Shown: positions 48,661 through 57,706 of the stretch, piece by piece
How the letters are laid out: the number at the start of each line of letters is the position of its first letter
Position numbering within the stretch: the first letter of the stretch is position 1
Program-made: the position numbers and the translations under genes
NCBI RefSeq assembly: GCF_024339125.1
Contig: NZ_CP101417.1
Coordinates: 868,001 to 932,000 of the forward strand
Direction: 5' to 3'
DNA from: Xanthomonas hortorum
GTDB lineage: Bacteria; Pseudomonadota; Gammaproteobacteria; Xanthomonadales; Xanthomonadaceae
Length of the DNA stretch: 64,000 bases
The notes under the pieces: model-generated
The model's input: only the letters and a program-made list of their open reading frames with translations
Databases searched by the model: none
Told to the model about the DNA's origin: nothing

Positions 48661-49727
48661 GATTAGCCCTGACTTTCAGCGATGAAAATTGCTCGCCGCA
48701 CGCAAAACCGGCTCTGGACATGGGTTGGATTGCATCATGGCCGTGGCAAGTCGCGGCAGCATGTCGCGCAAGCAGAATCGACGATTAAAACGATAGGCCG
48801 CTTCTCCCAGGTAACGCCTTGCGTATTTGCCTTGCGCGATGGCGTGATATACGCCACTGATGGCGCGTTTGAGATTGCCCAGCACCACGTTGAGCCAACG
48901 CGCACCGGCCGCTTCGGTCGCGGCACGACCACCGCCAGTGTCCAGCGTGGTGTGCGCGTGGCCTGCGTCTTCCAGGCGACGGAAGCAGGCCAGCCCATCG
49001 GTGTAGACCTCGGATTCGGGCGCCAGACGACGGGGCAATCCAGTCCTGCAGCGAGGTGTTGTCGAAGCTGCGCACCGGCTCGATCACCACAAAGCGCGGC
49101 GCGGTGAAGGTGGCATCGGTCTGCACCGCAATCAGGAACGCTTGTTTGTTCTCTGATCCGCGTCCGGCCTTGCCACTGTTACGCTCGCCGCCGAGATAGG
49201 TATCGTCGATCTGCACAAAACCCGCCAATTTCCGCGTGGCTTCGCGCTCGGCCATGACCTGCATGATCTTGTGCTTCATCCGCCAGGCGCTCTTGTAGTT
49301 CACCTCCAGATGATGCATCAGCTCCAGTGCGGCTATGTTGGTTTTGGTCGAGGTCAGCAGGTGCAACGCCAGCATCCAGGTGCGCAGCGGCAGCTTGGCG
49401 CCTTCGAACATCGTGTCTGCAATCAGGCTGGTCTGATGCCGGCACGCGCTGCATTGGGAGTAGATCGCAGCACTCCGCTTGAAACGCGAGCGCACGCGCC
49501 CGGCACAAACAGGGCAACGAAAGCCTTGCGGCCAACGCCACTTGTAGAGCGCGCGATAGCACTTGGCCTCGGTGCCGTAGGACGCGAAGAACTCGGACAT
49601 CGACAATCCCGCTTGAAACTGCACGGCATTGATGCTCATCACGCTACCTCGTTGGCTTCAGGTGACAGCAGCATCCACAAAGCGCGGCGCAGATCCTGCG
49701 ACTGATGGCTGAGGGTCAGGGCTAATC
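48661..49727 (-). mobile_element. IS1595-family insertion sequence (frameshifted)
   Basis: The outer ends GATTAGCCCTGACTTTCAGC at the left and the inverse of GATTAGCCCTGACCCTCAGC at the right form imperfect terminal repeats about 1067 bases apart, enclosing an IS1595-type transposase. No eight-base target duplication is visible. The left end abuts the restriction-modification promoter and the right end cuts into an attC site. Confidence 0.75.
48676..49639 (-). pseudogene. IS1595-family transposase, frameshifted
   Basis: The N-terminal part has the zinc-ribbon (FRCPVCAGRVRSRF, YSQCSACRHQTSL) and DDE-type motifs (FVQIDDTYLGGERNSGK) of IS1595/ISXO2 transposases. At a run of four G (49032-49035) the frame changes; one base fewer would continue into RRLAPESEVYTDGLACFRRL, WLNVVLGNLKRAISGVYHAI and AYRFNRRF. 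The element is therefore unlikely to move by itself. Confidence 0.85.
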
Positions 49728-49730
49728 AGG

Positions 49731-49785
49731 ACAATTCATTCAAGCCGACGCCGCTTCGCGGCTCGGCTTAGTTCAGGCGTTAGCC
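49731..49785 (+). repeat. Partial attC site 1 (integron cassette recombination site)
   Basis: AATTCATTCAAGCCGACGCC, then a hairpin centre CGCTTCGCG and the inverse arm GGCTTAGTTCAGGCGTTAGCC. The right core GCGTTAGCC is intact. The left core (expected GGCTAAC) is missing at the junction with the IS1595 end. It matches the other attC sites of this window. Confidence 0.75.
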
Positions 49786-49815
49786 CCAGAAGAGCATTGG
49801 TCTATATTTCCCACT

Positions 49816-50040
49816 ATGCGCCAGCCCAGACCGGACTTCCTCAAGCTCTCCGCGGCCGAGCATATCCAGCTTGTGGAAGACATTTGGGACAGTATTGCTG
49901 CTGAGAGTCCAGAGTCTGCGGCGTTGACACCCGCCCAGCTCCAGGCAGTGCAAGCTCGGTTGCAAGAGCACGACTTAGACCCGGCGACTGCGGTGCCCTG
50001 GGATCAGGTCCGCGCTGAGCTATTCCAGCGCAATCACTAA
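49816..50040 (+). CDS. Antitoxin of a RelB/ParD-like addiction module
   Basis: A 74-residue protein of the small addiction-module component type: FLKLSAAEHIQLVEDIWDSI and AALTPAQLQAVQARLQEHDLD, ending PWDQVRAELFQRNH. Such proteins are antitoxins of RelE/ParE toxins. Its stop overlaps the toxin start (TAATG). It lies between attC sites 1 and 2 and is the first gene of an integron cassette. It is intact, whereas its toxin partner is not. Confidence 0.85.
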   Translation: MRQPRPDFLKLSAAEHIQLVEDIWDSIAAESPESAALTPAQLQAVQARLQEHDLDPATAVPWDQVRAELFQRNH

Positions 50041-50336
50041 TGCGTGCCCTCTTTCGGCCTCAAGCCAGGGCTGAGGCTCTTGAGGCGCAGGCCTGGTAAG
50101 AGTCTCGCGCTGCCGGACTTGGCCTTGAGTTTGCTTGGGCCTTGGATGCTACCGTAACCGCAGCGGTATGCAGCCCAGAAACGTTCGCTGCTGTTGCGGG
50201 TAACTGCCGGTGCGTCTTGCTTCGCAGGTTCCCGTTCTCAATGGTTTATCGCGTTCACGGTGATGAGTTTCTTGTCATTGCGGTGTTCCATCATCGACAA
50301 GATCCATCAACACTGGTCCGTCGCGCTGGGGGCTAA
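50040..50336 (+). pseudogene. RelE/ParE-family toxin with an in-frame stop
   Basis: The frame reads MRALFRPQARAEALEAQAW, then TAA at 50097-50099, then ESRAAGLGLEFAWALDATV, CVLLRRFPFSMVYRVHGDEF and VIAVFHHRQDPSTLVRRAGG with a proper stop at 50334-50336. Relatives have Tyr (TAC/TAT) at the stop position, so a single base change has inactivated the toxin. The final stop overlaps the following attC site, as is usual in cassettes. Confidence 0.85.
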
Positions 50337-50440
50337 CAATTCGTTCAAGCCGAACTCGCTTCGTTACGCCAACAAACATAGCAGGTAGAGCTTGCCATGT
50401 TGTTGGCTACGCGGCTCGGCCTAACTCTGGTGTTAAGCCT
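50331..50440 (+). repeat. attC site 2 (long form)
   Basis: GGCTAACAATTCGTTCAAGC opens the site and CTCTGGTGTTAAGCC closes it. The centre is extended by an internal inverted repeat (TTACGCCAACAAACAT with ATGTTGTTGGCTACGCG), giving about 110 bases. It terminates the toxin-antitoxin cassette. Confidence 0.8.
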
Positions 50441-50445
50441 GCGCA

Positions 50446-51323
50446 TCACAGCGACGGAGTGGGCCCAAGCGGCTGCTGTTCCTGTGAACGCTGCTGTTCT
50501 AACGATTGTTCCCGCGCGCGGTCTTGTTCAAGGCGTTGGTTGACGGATTCCAGTTGCGAAAAGCTTTCCTGTACCGGGCGTTGGGCTGCTTCGACGGTGG
50601 GCATATGCGCACGCAATTTCGCGGGGTCATCCGGTCTGCCCTGCACCAAGAACACCGTTTGTGCAGCAGGAAGATCCTCGGTCTTTTCGCTGAGCAGTAC
50701 GTGGTCCACCCGGGTTAGCCCATTGTCTTTGGCTAGCGTCAGCAGACTGGCTGTCATTCGTTCACTGGTGGCGTCAAACGTGCGGCCATTCTCGGCGTCC
50801 AACTGCTCCACCTTGCTTCGGATCTGCTGATGCATGGCATGGTCCGGGTGGCCCGCCTCTGCAGGCGTCAATGCGCGGCCGGGCTCAATCGGTGGCGCAA
50901 GGTTAGGAGAGCTGATGCCGCGTGCGCCAGTGTCGTTGAGCTGGACCATGCCATAGCCGTCCTTGCCCAGGTCAACGATGTTGAACGTCTTCGCAGACCC
51001 CAGCTCCAGCCCGTTGCGCTCCAGCTGCCTTGGGTCCAGCCCCAACGACTTTAGATCAATGCGGATTTCTGGAGGCTGCCGATCATGCGCCAGATGCGCG
51101 TAGTTCTGTGCGATGTGGCTGATCGGATTGACGCCATAGTAATTCCGGTAATCGGAGTCGCCATATGGGCCTAGCGTGCCGCTGCTGTCATAAAAGCATT
51201 GTTCAACAGAGTTGGTCAGCGCATCGTTGCGGGTAAAGGGGTGCTTAGTGAGTGCATCGTAGGTCAGTCCATCTGCGAATTGCGGGGCGCCGTTTGGTTG
51301 CCGCACCACGCAGCGGTTGCTAG
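50446..51323 (-). pseudogene. Type IV secretion effector (X-Tfe), 3' part with XVIPCD
   Basis: C-terminal portion of an interrupted gene. After SNRCVVRQPNGAPQFADGLT a middle region leads to HPDHAMHQQIRSKVEQLDAE, GRTFDATSERMTASLLTLAK, NGLTRVDHVLLSEKTEDLP and VFLVQGRPDDPAKLRAHMP, followed by a Gln-rich tail. These are the blocks of the XVIPCD, the C-terminal signal that docks bacteria-killing effectors to VirD4 of the Xanthomonas type IV secretion system. The 5' part is at 53646-54223; two IS5-family copies separate them. Joining the parts across one CTAG restores a 483-residue frame. Confidence 0.85.
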
Positions 51324-52482
51324 GGAACCTCTGAACAACGCACCACAGATACGCGACACTACCCGCCTGATGTTGAGGAGTGATCCATGCAACTGACGTT
51401 CGGTGACGCTGAGGGCCTGGGCAAGCGCAAGCAGACCCGGCGCGAGATCTTTCTGGCCGAGATGGAGCAGGTGGTTCCGTGGCAGCAACTGCTCGGTCTG
51501 ATCGCGCCGCACTATCCGGTATCGGGCCGGCCAGGTCGGCAGCCGTACGCACTGGCGACGATGTTGCGGATTCATCTGCTGCAGCAGTGGTATGCGCTGA
51601 GCGATCCGGCGATGGAAGAAGCACTGCACGAGATCCCGACCTTGCGGCGGTTTGCCCAGCTCGGTGGCTTGGACAACGTTCCGGACGAGACCACGATTCT
51701 CAACTTTCGGCGCCTGCTGGAGACCCATGGCCTTGCCGCGCGGATGCTGGAAGCGGTCAACGCGCATCTGGCGCGCAAGGGCCAGAGCCTGCGGTCGGGC
51801 ACGATCGTCGATGCGACGCTGATCGCGGCGCCCAGTTCGACCAAGAATGCCGACAACGCGCGCGACCCTGAGATGCATCAGACCAAGAAGGGCAATCAGT
51901 GGTATTTCGGGATGAAGGCGCACATCGGCGTGGATGAATTTTCCGGGTTGGTGCACCACGTCCATTGCACAGCCGCCAACGTCGCCGATGTCACGGTGAT
52001 GCACACGTTGCTGCATGGCAAAGAAGACAGCGTGTTCGGCGATAGCGGCTACACCGGTGCGGACAAACGCGAAGAACTGCAGGCCTGCAAGGCTGCATTC
52101 TTCATCGCCGCCAGGCCCTCGACGATGCAAGCCCTCGGCAACAAACGCGAGCGTGCTCGGGAAAGACGTTGGGAACACTTCAAGGCCAGTGTGCGCGCGA
52201 AGGTGGAGCATCCATTCCGGGTGATCAAGCGCCAGTTCGGCTACACCAAGGTCCGCTATCGCGGCCTGGCCAAGAACACCGCGCAGGTGCTGACCTTGTT
52301 TGCGCTATCGAACCTGTGGATGAAGCGAAAGCAGTTACTGCCGACGATGGGGAACGTGCGCCTGTAACCCGGGCAACACCCTGCAAACGCGCCGGAAACG
52401 GCAAAAAAATCGAGGATCTGAGCGCCGTCAGCCTGGTCGATGTGGTTAGGCTCATCCTCCGATGCCGTTGATCAGACCATCC
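51324..52482 (+). mobile_element. IS5-family element, copy 1 (1159 bp)
   Basis: Terminal repeats GGAACCTCTGAACAAC and the inverse of GGATGGTCTGATCAAC (12 of 16 identical), flanked by CTAG at 51320-51323 and 52483-52486. The four-base CTAG duplication is typical of the IS5 group. It interrupts the effector gene. Confidence 0.92.
51387..52367 (+). CDS. IS5-family transposase (copy 1)
   Basis: A 326-residue DDE transposase. The N-terminal region PGRQPYALATMLRIHLLQQW, the first Asp region GTIVDATLIAAPSSTKN, the second in YFGMKAHIGVDEFSGLVHHV and GDSGYTGADKREEL, and the C-terminal RAKVEHPFRVIKRQFGYTKV with its Glu form the IS5-type catalytic core. The ORF is complete, so this copy could be active. 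Confidence 0.94.
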   Translation: MQLTFGDAEGLGKRKQTRREIFLAEMEQVVPWQQLLGLIAPHYPVSGRPGRQPYALATMLRIHLLQQWYALSDPAMEEALHEIPTLRRFAQLGGLDNVPDETTILNFRRLLETHGLAARMLEAVNAHLARKGQSLRSGTIVDATLIAAPSSTKNADNARDPEMHQTKKGNQWYFGMKAHIGVDEFSGLVHHVHCTAANVADVTVMHTLLHGKEDSVFGDSGYTGADKREELQACKAAFFIAARPSTMQALGNKRERARERRWEHFKASVRAKVEHPFRVIKRQFGYTKVRYRGLAKNTAQVLTLFALSNLWMKRKQLLPTMGNVRL

Positions 52483-52486
52483 CTAG

Positions 52487-53645
52487 GGAACCTCTGAACA
52501 ACGCACCACAGATACGCGACACTACCCGCCTGATGTTGAGGAGTGATCCATGCAACTGACGTTCGGTGACGCTGAGGGCCTGGGCAAGCGCAAGCAGACC
52601 CGGCGCGAGATCTTTCTGGCCGAGATGGAGCAGGTGGTTCCGTGGCAGCAACTGCTCGGTCTGATCGCGCCGCACTATCCGGTATCGGGCCGGCCAGGTC
52701 GGCAGCCGTACGCACTGGCGACGATGTTGCGGATTCATCTGCTGCAGCAGTGGTATGCGCTGAGCGATCCGGCGATGGAAGAAGCACTGCACGAGATCCC
52801 GACCTTGCGGCGGTTTGCCCAGCTCGGTGGCTTGGACAACGTTCCGGACGAGACCACGATTCTCAACTTTCGGCGCCTGCTGGAGACCCATGGCCTTGCC
52901 GCGCGGATGCTGGAAGCGGTCAACGCGCATCTGGCGCGCAAGGGCCAGAGCCTGCGGTCGGGCACGATCGTCGATGCGACGCTGATCGCGGCGCCCAGTT
53001 CGACCAAGAATGCCGACAACGCGCGCGACCCTGAGATGCATCAGACCAAGAAGGGCAATCAGTGGTATTTCGGGATGAAGGCGCACATCGGCGTGGATGA
53101 ATTTTCCGGGTTGGTGCACCACGTCCATTGCACAGCCGCCAACGTCGCCGATGTCACGGTGATGCACACGTTGCTGCATGGCAAAGAAGACAGCGTGTTC
53201 GGCGATAGCGGCTACACCGGTGCGGACAAACGCGAAGAACTGCAGGCCTGCAAGGCTGCATTCTTCATCGCCGCCAGGCCCTCGACGATGCAAGCCCTCG
53301 GCAACAAACGCGAGCGTGCTCGGGAAAGACGTTGGGAACACTTCAAGGCCAGCGTGCGCGCGAAGGTGGAGCATCCATTCCGGGTGATCAAGCGCCAGTT
53401 CGGCTACACCAAGGTCCGCTATCGCGGCCTGGCCAAGAACACCGCGCAGGTGCTGACCTTGTTTGCGCTATCGAACCTGTGGATGAAGCGAAAGCAGTTA
53501 CTGCCGACGATGGGGAACGTGCGCCTGTAACCCGGGCAACACCCTGCAAACGCGCCGGAAACGGCAAAAAAATCGAGGATCTGAGCGCCGTCAGCCTGGT
53601 CGATGTGGTTAGGCTCATCCTCCGATGCCGTTGATCAGACCATCC
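52487..53645 (+). mobile_element. IS5-family element, copy 2 (1159 bp), tandem to copy 1
   Basis: Same length, orientation and ends as copy 1 and nearly identical in sequence. It is separated from it by exactly CTAG and followed by CTAG at 53646-53649, giving the array CTAG-IS-CTAG-IS-CTAG. Confidence 0.92.
52550..53530 (+). CDS. IS5-family transposase (copy 2)
   Basis: A 326-residue transposase identical in protein sequence to copy 1. Only a few silent base differences are seen (for example AGTGTG against AGCGTG near the 3' end). Complete and probably functional. Confidence 0.94.
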   Translation: MQLTFGDAEGLGKRKQTRREIFLAEMEQVVPWQQLLGLIAPHYPVSGRPGRQPYALATMLRIHLLQQWYALSDPAMEEALHEIPTLRRFAQLGGLDNVPDETTILNFRRLLETHGLAARMLEAVNAHLARKGQSLRSGTIVDATLIAAPSSTKNADNARDPEMHQTKKGNQWYFGMKAHIGVDEFSGLVHHVHCTAANVADVTVMHTLLHGKEDSVFGDSGYTGADKREELQACKAAFFIAARPSTMQALGNKRERARERRWEHFKASVRAKVEHPFRVIKRQFGYTKVRYRGLAKNTAQVLTLFALSNLWMKRKQLLPTMGNVRL

Positions 53646-54223
53646 CTAGACCTGTCTAGCAATTCCCGCTCAACCACGTCGTCGGGCATCTGAGGGTTCA
53701 GATGTTTGATTCGATCGTGCAGGGCACGCATCCCTGAGATTTCCGACAGCGCTTCGTCTGCGCGCGTCGAATCCAGGTAACTACGCGTAGGGCCCGTCAG
53801 GTCGACCTGATGCTCCCGATTTTCATAGGCCTCCTGCATTCGATTGCCCATACTTTTTCCGAACTCGGCAAGGGCGTCGGCACGATGCTGGGCCAACACA
53901 CCATGCATCGTTTCATGGCCCATGACCTCGGTCAGATAGTCGATACGCTCTGATCCTGCGAAGTCTTTAAACGCCGCTTCACTGATATTGAGCGTGCCTG
54001 CCTTGCCGTGCTTACCATCCTGGAAGTGACCCCCGTTGTTCTGTCCGTGCGAGACAGCAATAGCGCCAATTCGGCCTTTCTCAATTGCATCACCTAACAG
54101 GTTCGACAGATAGGGTGATTCGGCAATTGTCTGCCGGATGCTCGCCTCGGCACCAGCAGGAAGCGCAGGGTCCTTTGCCATCTGGGCGAGCAAAGGCTCG
54201 ATACGCGTGTCAACTCGAATCAT
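53646..54223 (-). pseudogene. Type IV secretion effector (X-Tfe), 5' part with HExxH motif
   Basis: N-terminal portion of the interrupted effector, starting MIRVDTRIEPLLAQMAKDPA at ATG 54223. The segment YLTEVMGHETMHGVLAQHRA contains HETMH at residues 103-107, a zinc-metallopeptidase signature. The part ends VVERELLDRS at the CTAG next to IS copy 2 and continues in frame at 51323. The ATG overlaps the stop of the upstream lipoprotein gene (ATGA), so effector and putative immunity gene formed an operon. Peptidoglycan or a cell-envelope protein would be the likely target, by inference. Confidence 0.8.
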
Positions 54224-54561
54224 GGCTTGCCTCCATCGATTTTCACGCTGTAAACGCATTCTTTTTGACTGCTTTGTTCATTGGTTCGATAGAGAAGCAA
54301 TGAGACTGAGAAAATCTGACTCCCGCCATTGATCGCGCGCCAATGCTGGCGTAGCCAGCCACCCTGGAACGGCCGCTGGCCGCCGCGCGTGTATCCCATC
54401 GCTTCAAGCGCTTTGGACAGTGCTTCTGCTTCCCAGATGCAGGTCGACGTAGGCAGGCGCGTGGGATCACTATGGTCAGGCAGAGTCACTGCAATCTCTA
54501 TTCGCGAGAATCCATCTTTCGTTGGACGATGTGTCGCGTAGAGTGCATAGCCATCGGCTAG
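54220..54561 (-). pseudogene. Putative effector-immunity lipoprotein (X-Tfi), 3' part
   Basis: C-terminal portion of the gene upstream of the effector: ADGYALYATHRPTKDGFSRI, STCIWEAEALSKALEAMGYT and ending CVYSVKIDGGKP. IS copy 3 at 54562 separates it from its 5' part at 55721-56072. Joining across one CTAG gives KDAALADGYALY and a 229-residue lipoprotein. Type IV effector immunity proteins of Xanthomonas are typically periplasmic lipoproteins encoded next to the effector. Confidence 0.7.
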
Positions 54562-55720
54562 GGATGGTCTGATCAACGGCATCGGAGGATGAGCCTAACC
54601 ACATCGACCAGGCTGACGGCGCTCAGATCCTCGATTTTTTTGCCGTTTCCGGCGCGTTTGCAGGGTGTTGCCCGGGTTACAGGCGCACGCTCCCCATCGT
54701 CGGCAGTAACTGCTTTCGCTTCATCCACAGGTTCGATAGCGCAAACAAGGTCAGCACCTGCGCGGTGTTCTTGGCCAGGCCGCGATAGCGGACCTTGGTG
54801 TAGCCGAACTGGCGCTTGATCACCCGGAATGGATGCTCCACCTTCGCGCGCACGCTGGCCTTGAAGTGTTCCCAACGTCTTTCCCGAGCACGCTCGCGTT
54901 TGTTGCCGAGGGCTTGCATCGTCGAGGGCCTGGCGGCGATGAAGAATGCAGCCTTGCAGGCCTGCAGTTCTTCGCGTTTGTCCGCACCGGTGTAGCCGCT
55001 ATCGCCGAACACGCTGTCTTCTTTGCCATGCAGCAACGTGTGCATCACCGTGACATCGGCGACGTTGGCGGCTGTGCAATGGACGTGGTGCACCAACCCG
55101 GAAAATTCATCCACGCCGATGTGCGCCTTCATCCCGAAATACCACTGATTGCCCTTCTTGGTCTGATGCATCTCAGGGTCGCGCGCGTTGTCGGCATTCT
55201 TGGTCGAACTGGGCGCCGCGATCAGCGTCGCATCGACGATCGTGCCCGACCGCAGGCTCTGGCCCTTACGCGCCAGATGCGCGTTGACCGCTTCCAGCAT
55301 CCGCGCGGCAAGGCCATGGGTCTCCAGCAGGCGGCGAAAGTTGAGAATCGTGGTCTCGTCCGGAACGTTGTCCAAGCCACCGAGCTGGGCAAAGCGCCGC
55401 AAGGTCGGAATCTCGTGCAGCGCTTCTTCCATCGCCGGATCGCTCAGCGCATACCACTGCTGCAGCAGATGAATCCGCAACATCGTCGCCAGTGCGTACG
55501 GCTGCCGACCTGGCCGCCCCGACACGGGATAGTGCGGCGCGATCAGCCCGAGCAGTTGCTGCCACGGAACCACCTGCTCCATCTCGGCCAGAAAGATCTC
55601 CCGCCGGGTCTGCTTGCGCTTGCCCAGGCCCTCAGCGTCACCGAACGTCAGTTGCATGGATCACTCCTCAACATGAGGCGGGTAGTGTCGCGTATCTGTG
55701 GTGCGTTGTTCAGAGGTTCC
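54562..55720 (-). mobile_element. IS5-family element, copy 3 (1159 bp)
   Basis: Inverted relative to copies 1 and 2, with CTAG on both sides (54558-54561, 55721-55724). It differs from the other copies at several silent positions and in one C-terminal residue (GSVRL for GNVRL), so it is the most diverged copy here. Confidence 0.92.
54677..55657 (-). CDS. IS5-family transposase (copy 3)
   Basis: A 326-residue transposase, complete, as in copy 1 except for Ser in place of Asn four residues from the end. The conserved Asp, Asp and Glu regions are all present. Confidence 0.94.
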   Translation of the reverse strand: MQLTFGDAEGLGKRKQTRREIFLAEMEQVVPWQQLLGLIAPHYPVSGRPGRQPYALATMLRIHLLQQWYALSDPAMEEALHEIPTLRRFAQLGGLDNVPDETTILNFRRLLETHGLAARMLEAVNAHLARKGQSLRSGTIVDATLIAAPSSTKNADNARDPEMHQTKKGNQWYFGMKAHIGVDEFSGLVHHVHCTAANVADVTVMHTLLHGKEDSVFGDSGYTGADKREELQACKAAFFIAARPSTMQALGNKRERARERRWEHFKASVRAKVEHPFRVIKRQFGYTKVRYRGLAKNTAQVLTLFALSNLWMKRKQLLPTMGSVRL

Positions 55721-56072
55721 CTAGAGCTGCATCTTTCAGTTCACGCCACGGGTATGCCGGATCAGACGGGGGTCCGAGCTTGATCCCAAGTGCTGACTCC
55801 ATTTGTGGGTAATCCAGATCCGCTGGCACTGTCAGTCTATCGATGAAGCGCAGCAGCCGGCGCTCCAGTTCTTGAAGAGTGGTATTGGCAGAGACAACCT
55901 CCGCCCCATTGTTGGTACTTTTGCCCTTTTTCTGAGGGGGCGGCGGCACTGTGGCAGCAGATGACGTACCTGCATCCCGTCTTGCTTCACTAGGCGTGCG
56001 AGTGCATGCACTCGGCAGCGCTATCGCAATCATCAGCAAAGGAAGCAGGCTTCGGGAGAAATTGCTGTTCAT
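55721..56072 (-). pseudogene. Putative effector-immunity lipoprotein (X-Tfi), 5' part
   Basis: Starts at ATG 56072 with the signal peptide MNSNFSRSLLPLLMIAIALP followed by the lipobox PSAC (Cys23), a Pro/Thr-rich linker and LQELERRLLRFIDRL. It runs to YPWRELKDAAL at the CTAG beside IS copy 3. The lipobox suits a periplasmic immunity protein against a type IV effector. The family is not recognised by sequence. Confidence 0.7.
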
Positions 56073-56384
56073 TGGGTTCCTGTTGACCGGCGTGACATTG
56101 CAATACTGGCTCATAGTCACGCGTGCAATTGGTACATCTGCGCTACCGAGCCCGAAACTGATGGGCGCAACATTGATGGATAGAGCGTGAGGAGCATTTG
56201 TCGGAGTGTAGCGAATGTGCATTGACTAACCCGCTCTTGACCAATGCCCAGCTCTGACTTTGCCGAGTGAAGCGCTAACGCACAGATCTTCTATCAACGC
56301 TATACAGAGCGCCAGCATCAACCGGTTGACATGTCACGCAGCGCGTAGCAGTCTCCTCGGCAAGGAGCGTAGAAACTCCCCTAA
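56073..56384. other. Upstream region of the immunity-effector operon
   Basis: About 310 bases between the lipoprotein start and IS copy 4. No gene supported. It should contain the operon promoter. A GCTAAC near 56273 is not accompanied by a second inverse core and is not called attC. Confidence 0.4.
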
Positions 56385-57543
56385 GGATGGTCTGATCAAC
56401 GGCATCGGAGGATGAGCCTAACCACATCGACCAGGCTGACGGCGCTCAGATCCTCGATTTTTTTGCCGTTTCCGGCGCGTTTGCAGGGTGTTGCCCGGGT
56501 TACAGGCGCACGTTCCCCATCGTCGGCAGTAACTGCTTTCGCTTCATCCACAGGTTCGATAGCGCAAACAAGGTCAGCACCTGCGCGGTGTTCTTGGCCA
56601 GGCCGCGATAGCGGACCTTGGTGTAGCCGAACTGGCGCTTGATCACCCGGAATGGATGCTCCACCTTCGCGCGCACACTGGCCTTGAAGTGTTCCCAACG
56701 TCTTTCCCGAGCACGCTCGCGTTTGTTGCCGAGGGCTTGCATCGTCGAGGGCCTGGCGGCGATGAAGAATGCAGCCTTGCAGGCCTGCAGTTCTTCGCGT
56801 TTGTCCGCACCGGTGTAGCCGCTATCGCCGAACACGCTGTCTTCTTTGCCATGCAGCAACGTGTGCATCACCGTGACATCGGCGACGTTGGCGGCTGTGC
56901 AATGGACGTGGTGCACCAACCCGGAAAATTCATCCACGCCGATGTGCGCCTTCATCCCGAAATACCACTGATTGCCCTTCTTGGTCTGATGCATCTCAGG
57001 GTCGCGCGCGTTGTCGGCATTCTTGGTCGAACTGGGCGCCGCGATCAGCGTCGCATCGACGATCGTGCCCGACCGCAGGCTCTGGCCCTTGCGCGCCAGA
57101 TGCGCGTTGACCGCTTCCAGCATCCGCGCGGCAAGGCCATGGGTCTCCAGCAGGCGCCGAAAGTTGAGAATCGTGGTCTCGTCCGGAACGTTGTCCAAGC
57201 CACCGAGCTGGGCAAACCGCCGCAAGGTCGGGATCTCGTGCAGTGCTTCTTCCATCGCCGGATCGCTCAGCGCATACCACTGCTGCAGCAGATGAATCCG
57301 CAACATCGTCGCCAGTGCGTACGGCTGCCGACCTGGCCGGCCCGATACCGGATAGTGCGGCGCGATCAGACCGAGCAGTTGCTGCCACGGAACCACCTGC
57401 TCCATCTCGGCCAGAAAGATCTCGCGCCGGGTCTGCTTGCGCTTGCCCAGGCCCTCAGCGTCACCGAACGTCAGTTGCATGGATCACTCCTCAACATCAG
57501 GCGGGTAGTGTCGCGTATCTGTGGTGCGTTGTTCAGAGGTTCC
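56385..57543 (-). mobile_element. IS5-family element, copy 4 (1159 bp)
   Basis: Same ends and length as the other copies; flanked by CTAA at 56381-56384 and 57544-57547, so its target duplication differs from the CTAG of copies 1-3 but fits the YTAR preference of the IS5 group. Confidence 0.92.
56500..57480 (-). CDS. IS5-family transposase (copy 4)
   Basis: A 326-residue transposase with protein sequence identical to copies 1 and 2. Complete reading frame. Confidence 0.94.
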   Translation of the reverse strand: MQLTFGDAEGLGKRKQTRREIFLAEMEQVVPWQQLLGLIAPHYPVSGRPGRQPYALATMLRIHLLQQWYALSDPAMEEALHEIPTLRRFAQLGGLDNVPDETTILNFRRLLETHGLAARMLEAVNAHLARKGQSLRSGTIVDATLIAAPSSTKNADNARDPEMHQTKKGNQWYFGMKAHIGVDEFSGLVHHVHCTAANVADVTVMHTLLHGKEDSVFGDSGYTGADKREELQACKAAFFIAARPSTMQALGNKRERARERRWEHFKASVRAKVEHPFRVIKRQFGYTKVRYRGLAKNTAQVLTLFALSNLWMKRKQLLPTMGNVRL

Positions 57544-57554
57544 CTAACAGCGGT

Positions 57555-57584
57555 ACCCACCTCCGTCAAACCGGTGGGTTTTTT
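57555..57584 (+). terminator. Intrinsic terminator before the SymE-like gene
   Basis: Stem ACCCACC/GGTGGGT with an 11-base loop, followed directly by a run of T residues (57579-57584). It looks like a complete plus-strand terminator eight bases after the IS copy 4 target duplication. The transcript it once ended is not identifiable; it may act as an attenuator of symE. Confidence 0.65.
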
Positions 57585-57706
57585 GTGCCTGCAGTTTCTT
57601 GTGGGTGCAACCGACGCGATGCCTGCGTCGGGAGGGCGGCTAATACAACACCCCTCGGGGAAATACGCCCGCCGACTGTTAGCGGTTTCTAACCTCCCGA
57701 CATCCC

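Noticed and set aside
56224..56280. GACTAAC and GCTAAC upstream of IS copy 4 as an attC site
   Set aside because: Both are in the same orientation and the internal CAATTCATTCAAGCCGA-type arm is missing.
57634..57691. GGCTAATACAAC...GTTAGCGG in the symE leader as an attC site
   Set aside because: The left core reads AAT rather than AAC, and the conserved inner arms of the four accepted attC sites are absent; more likely part of the leader structure.
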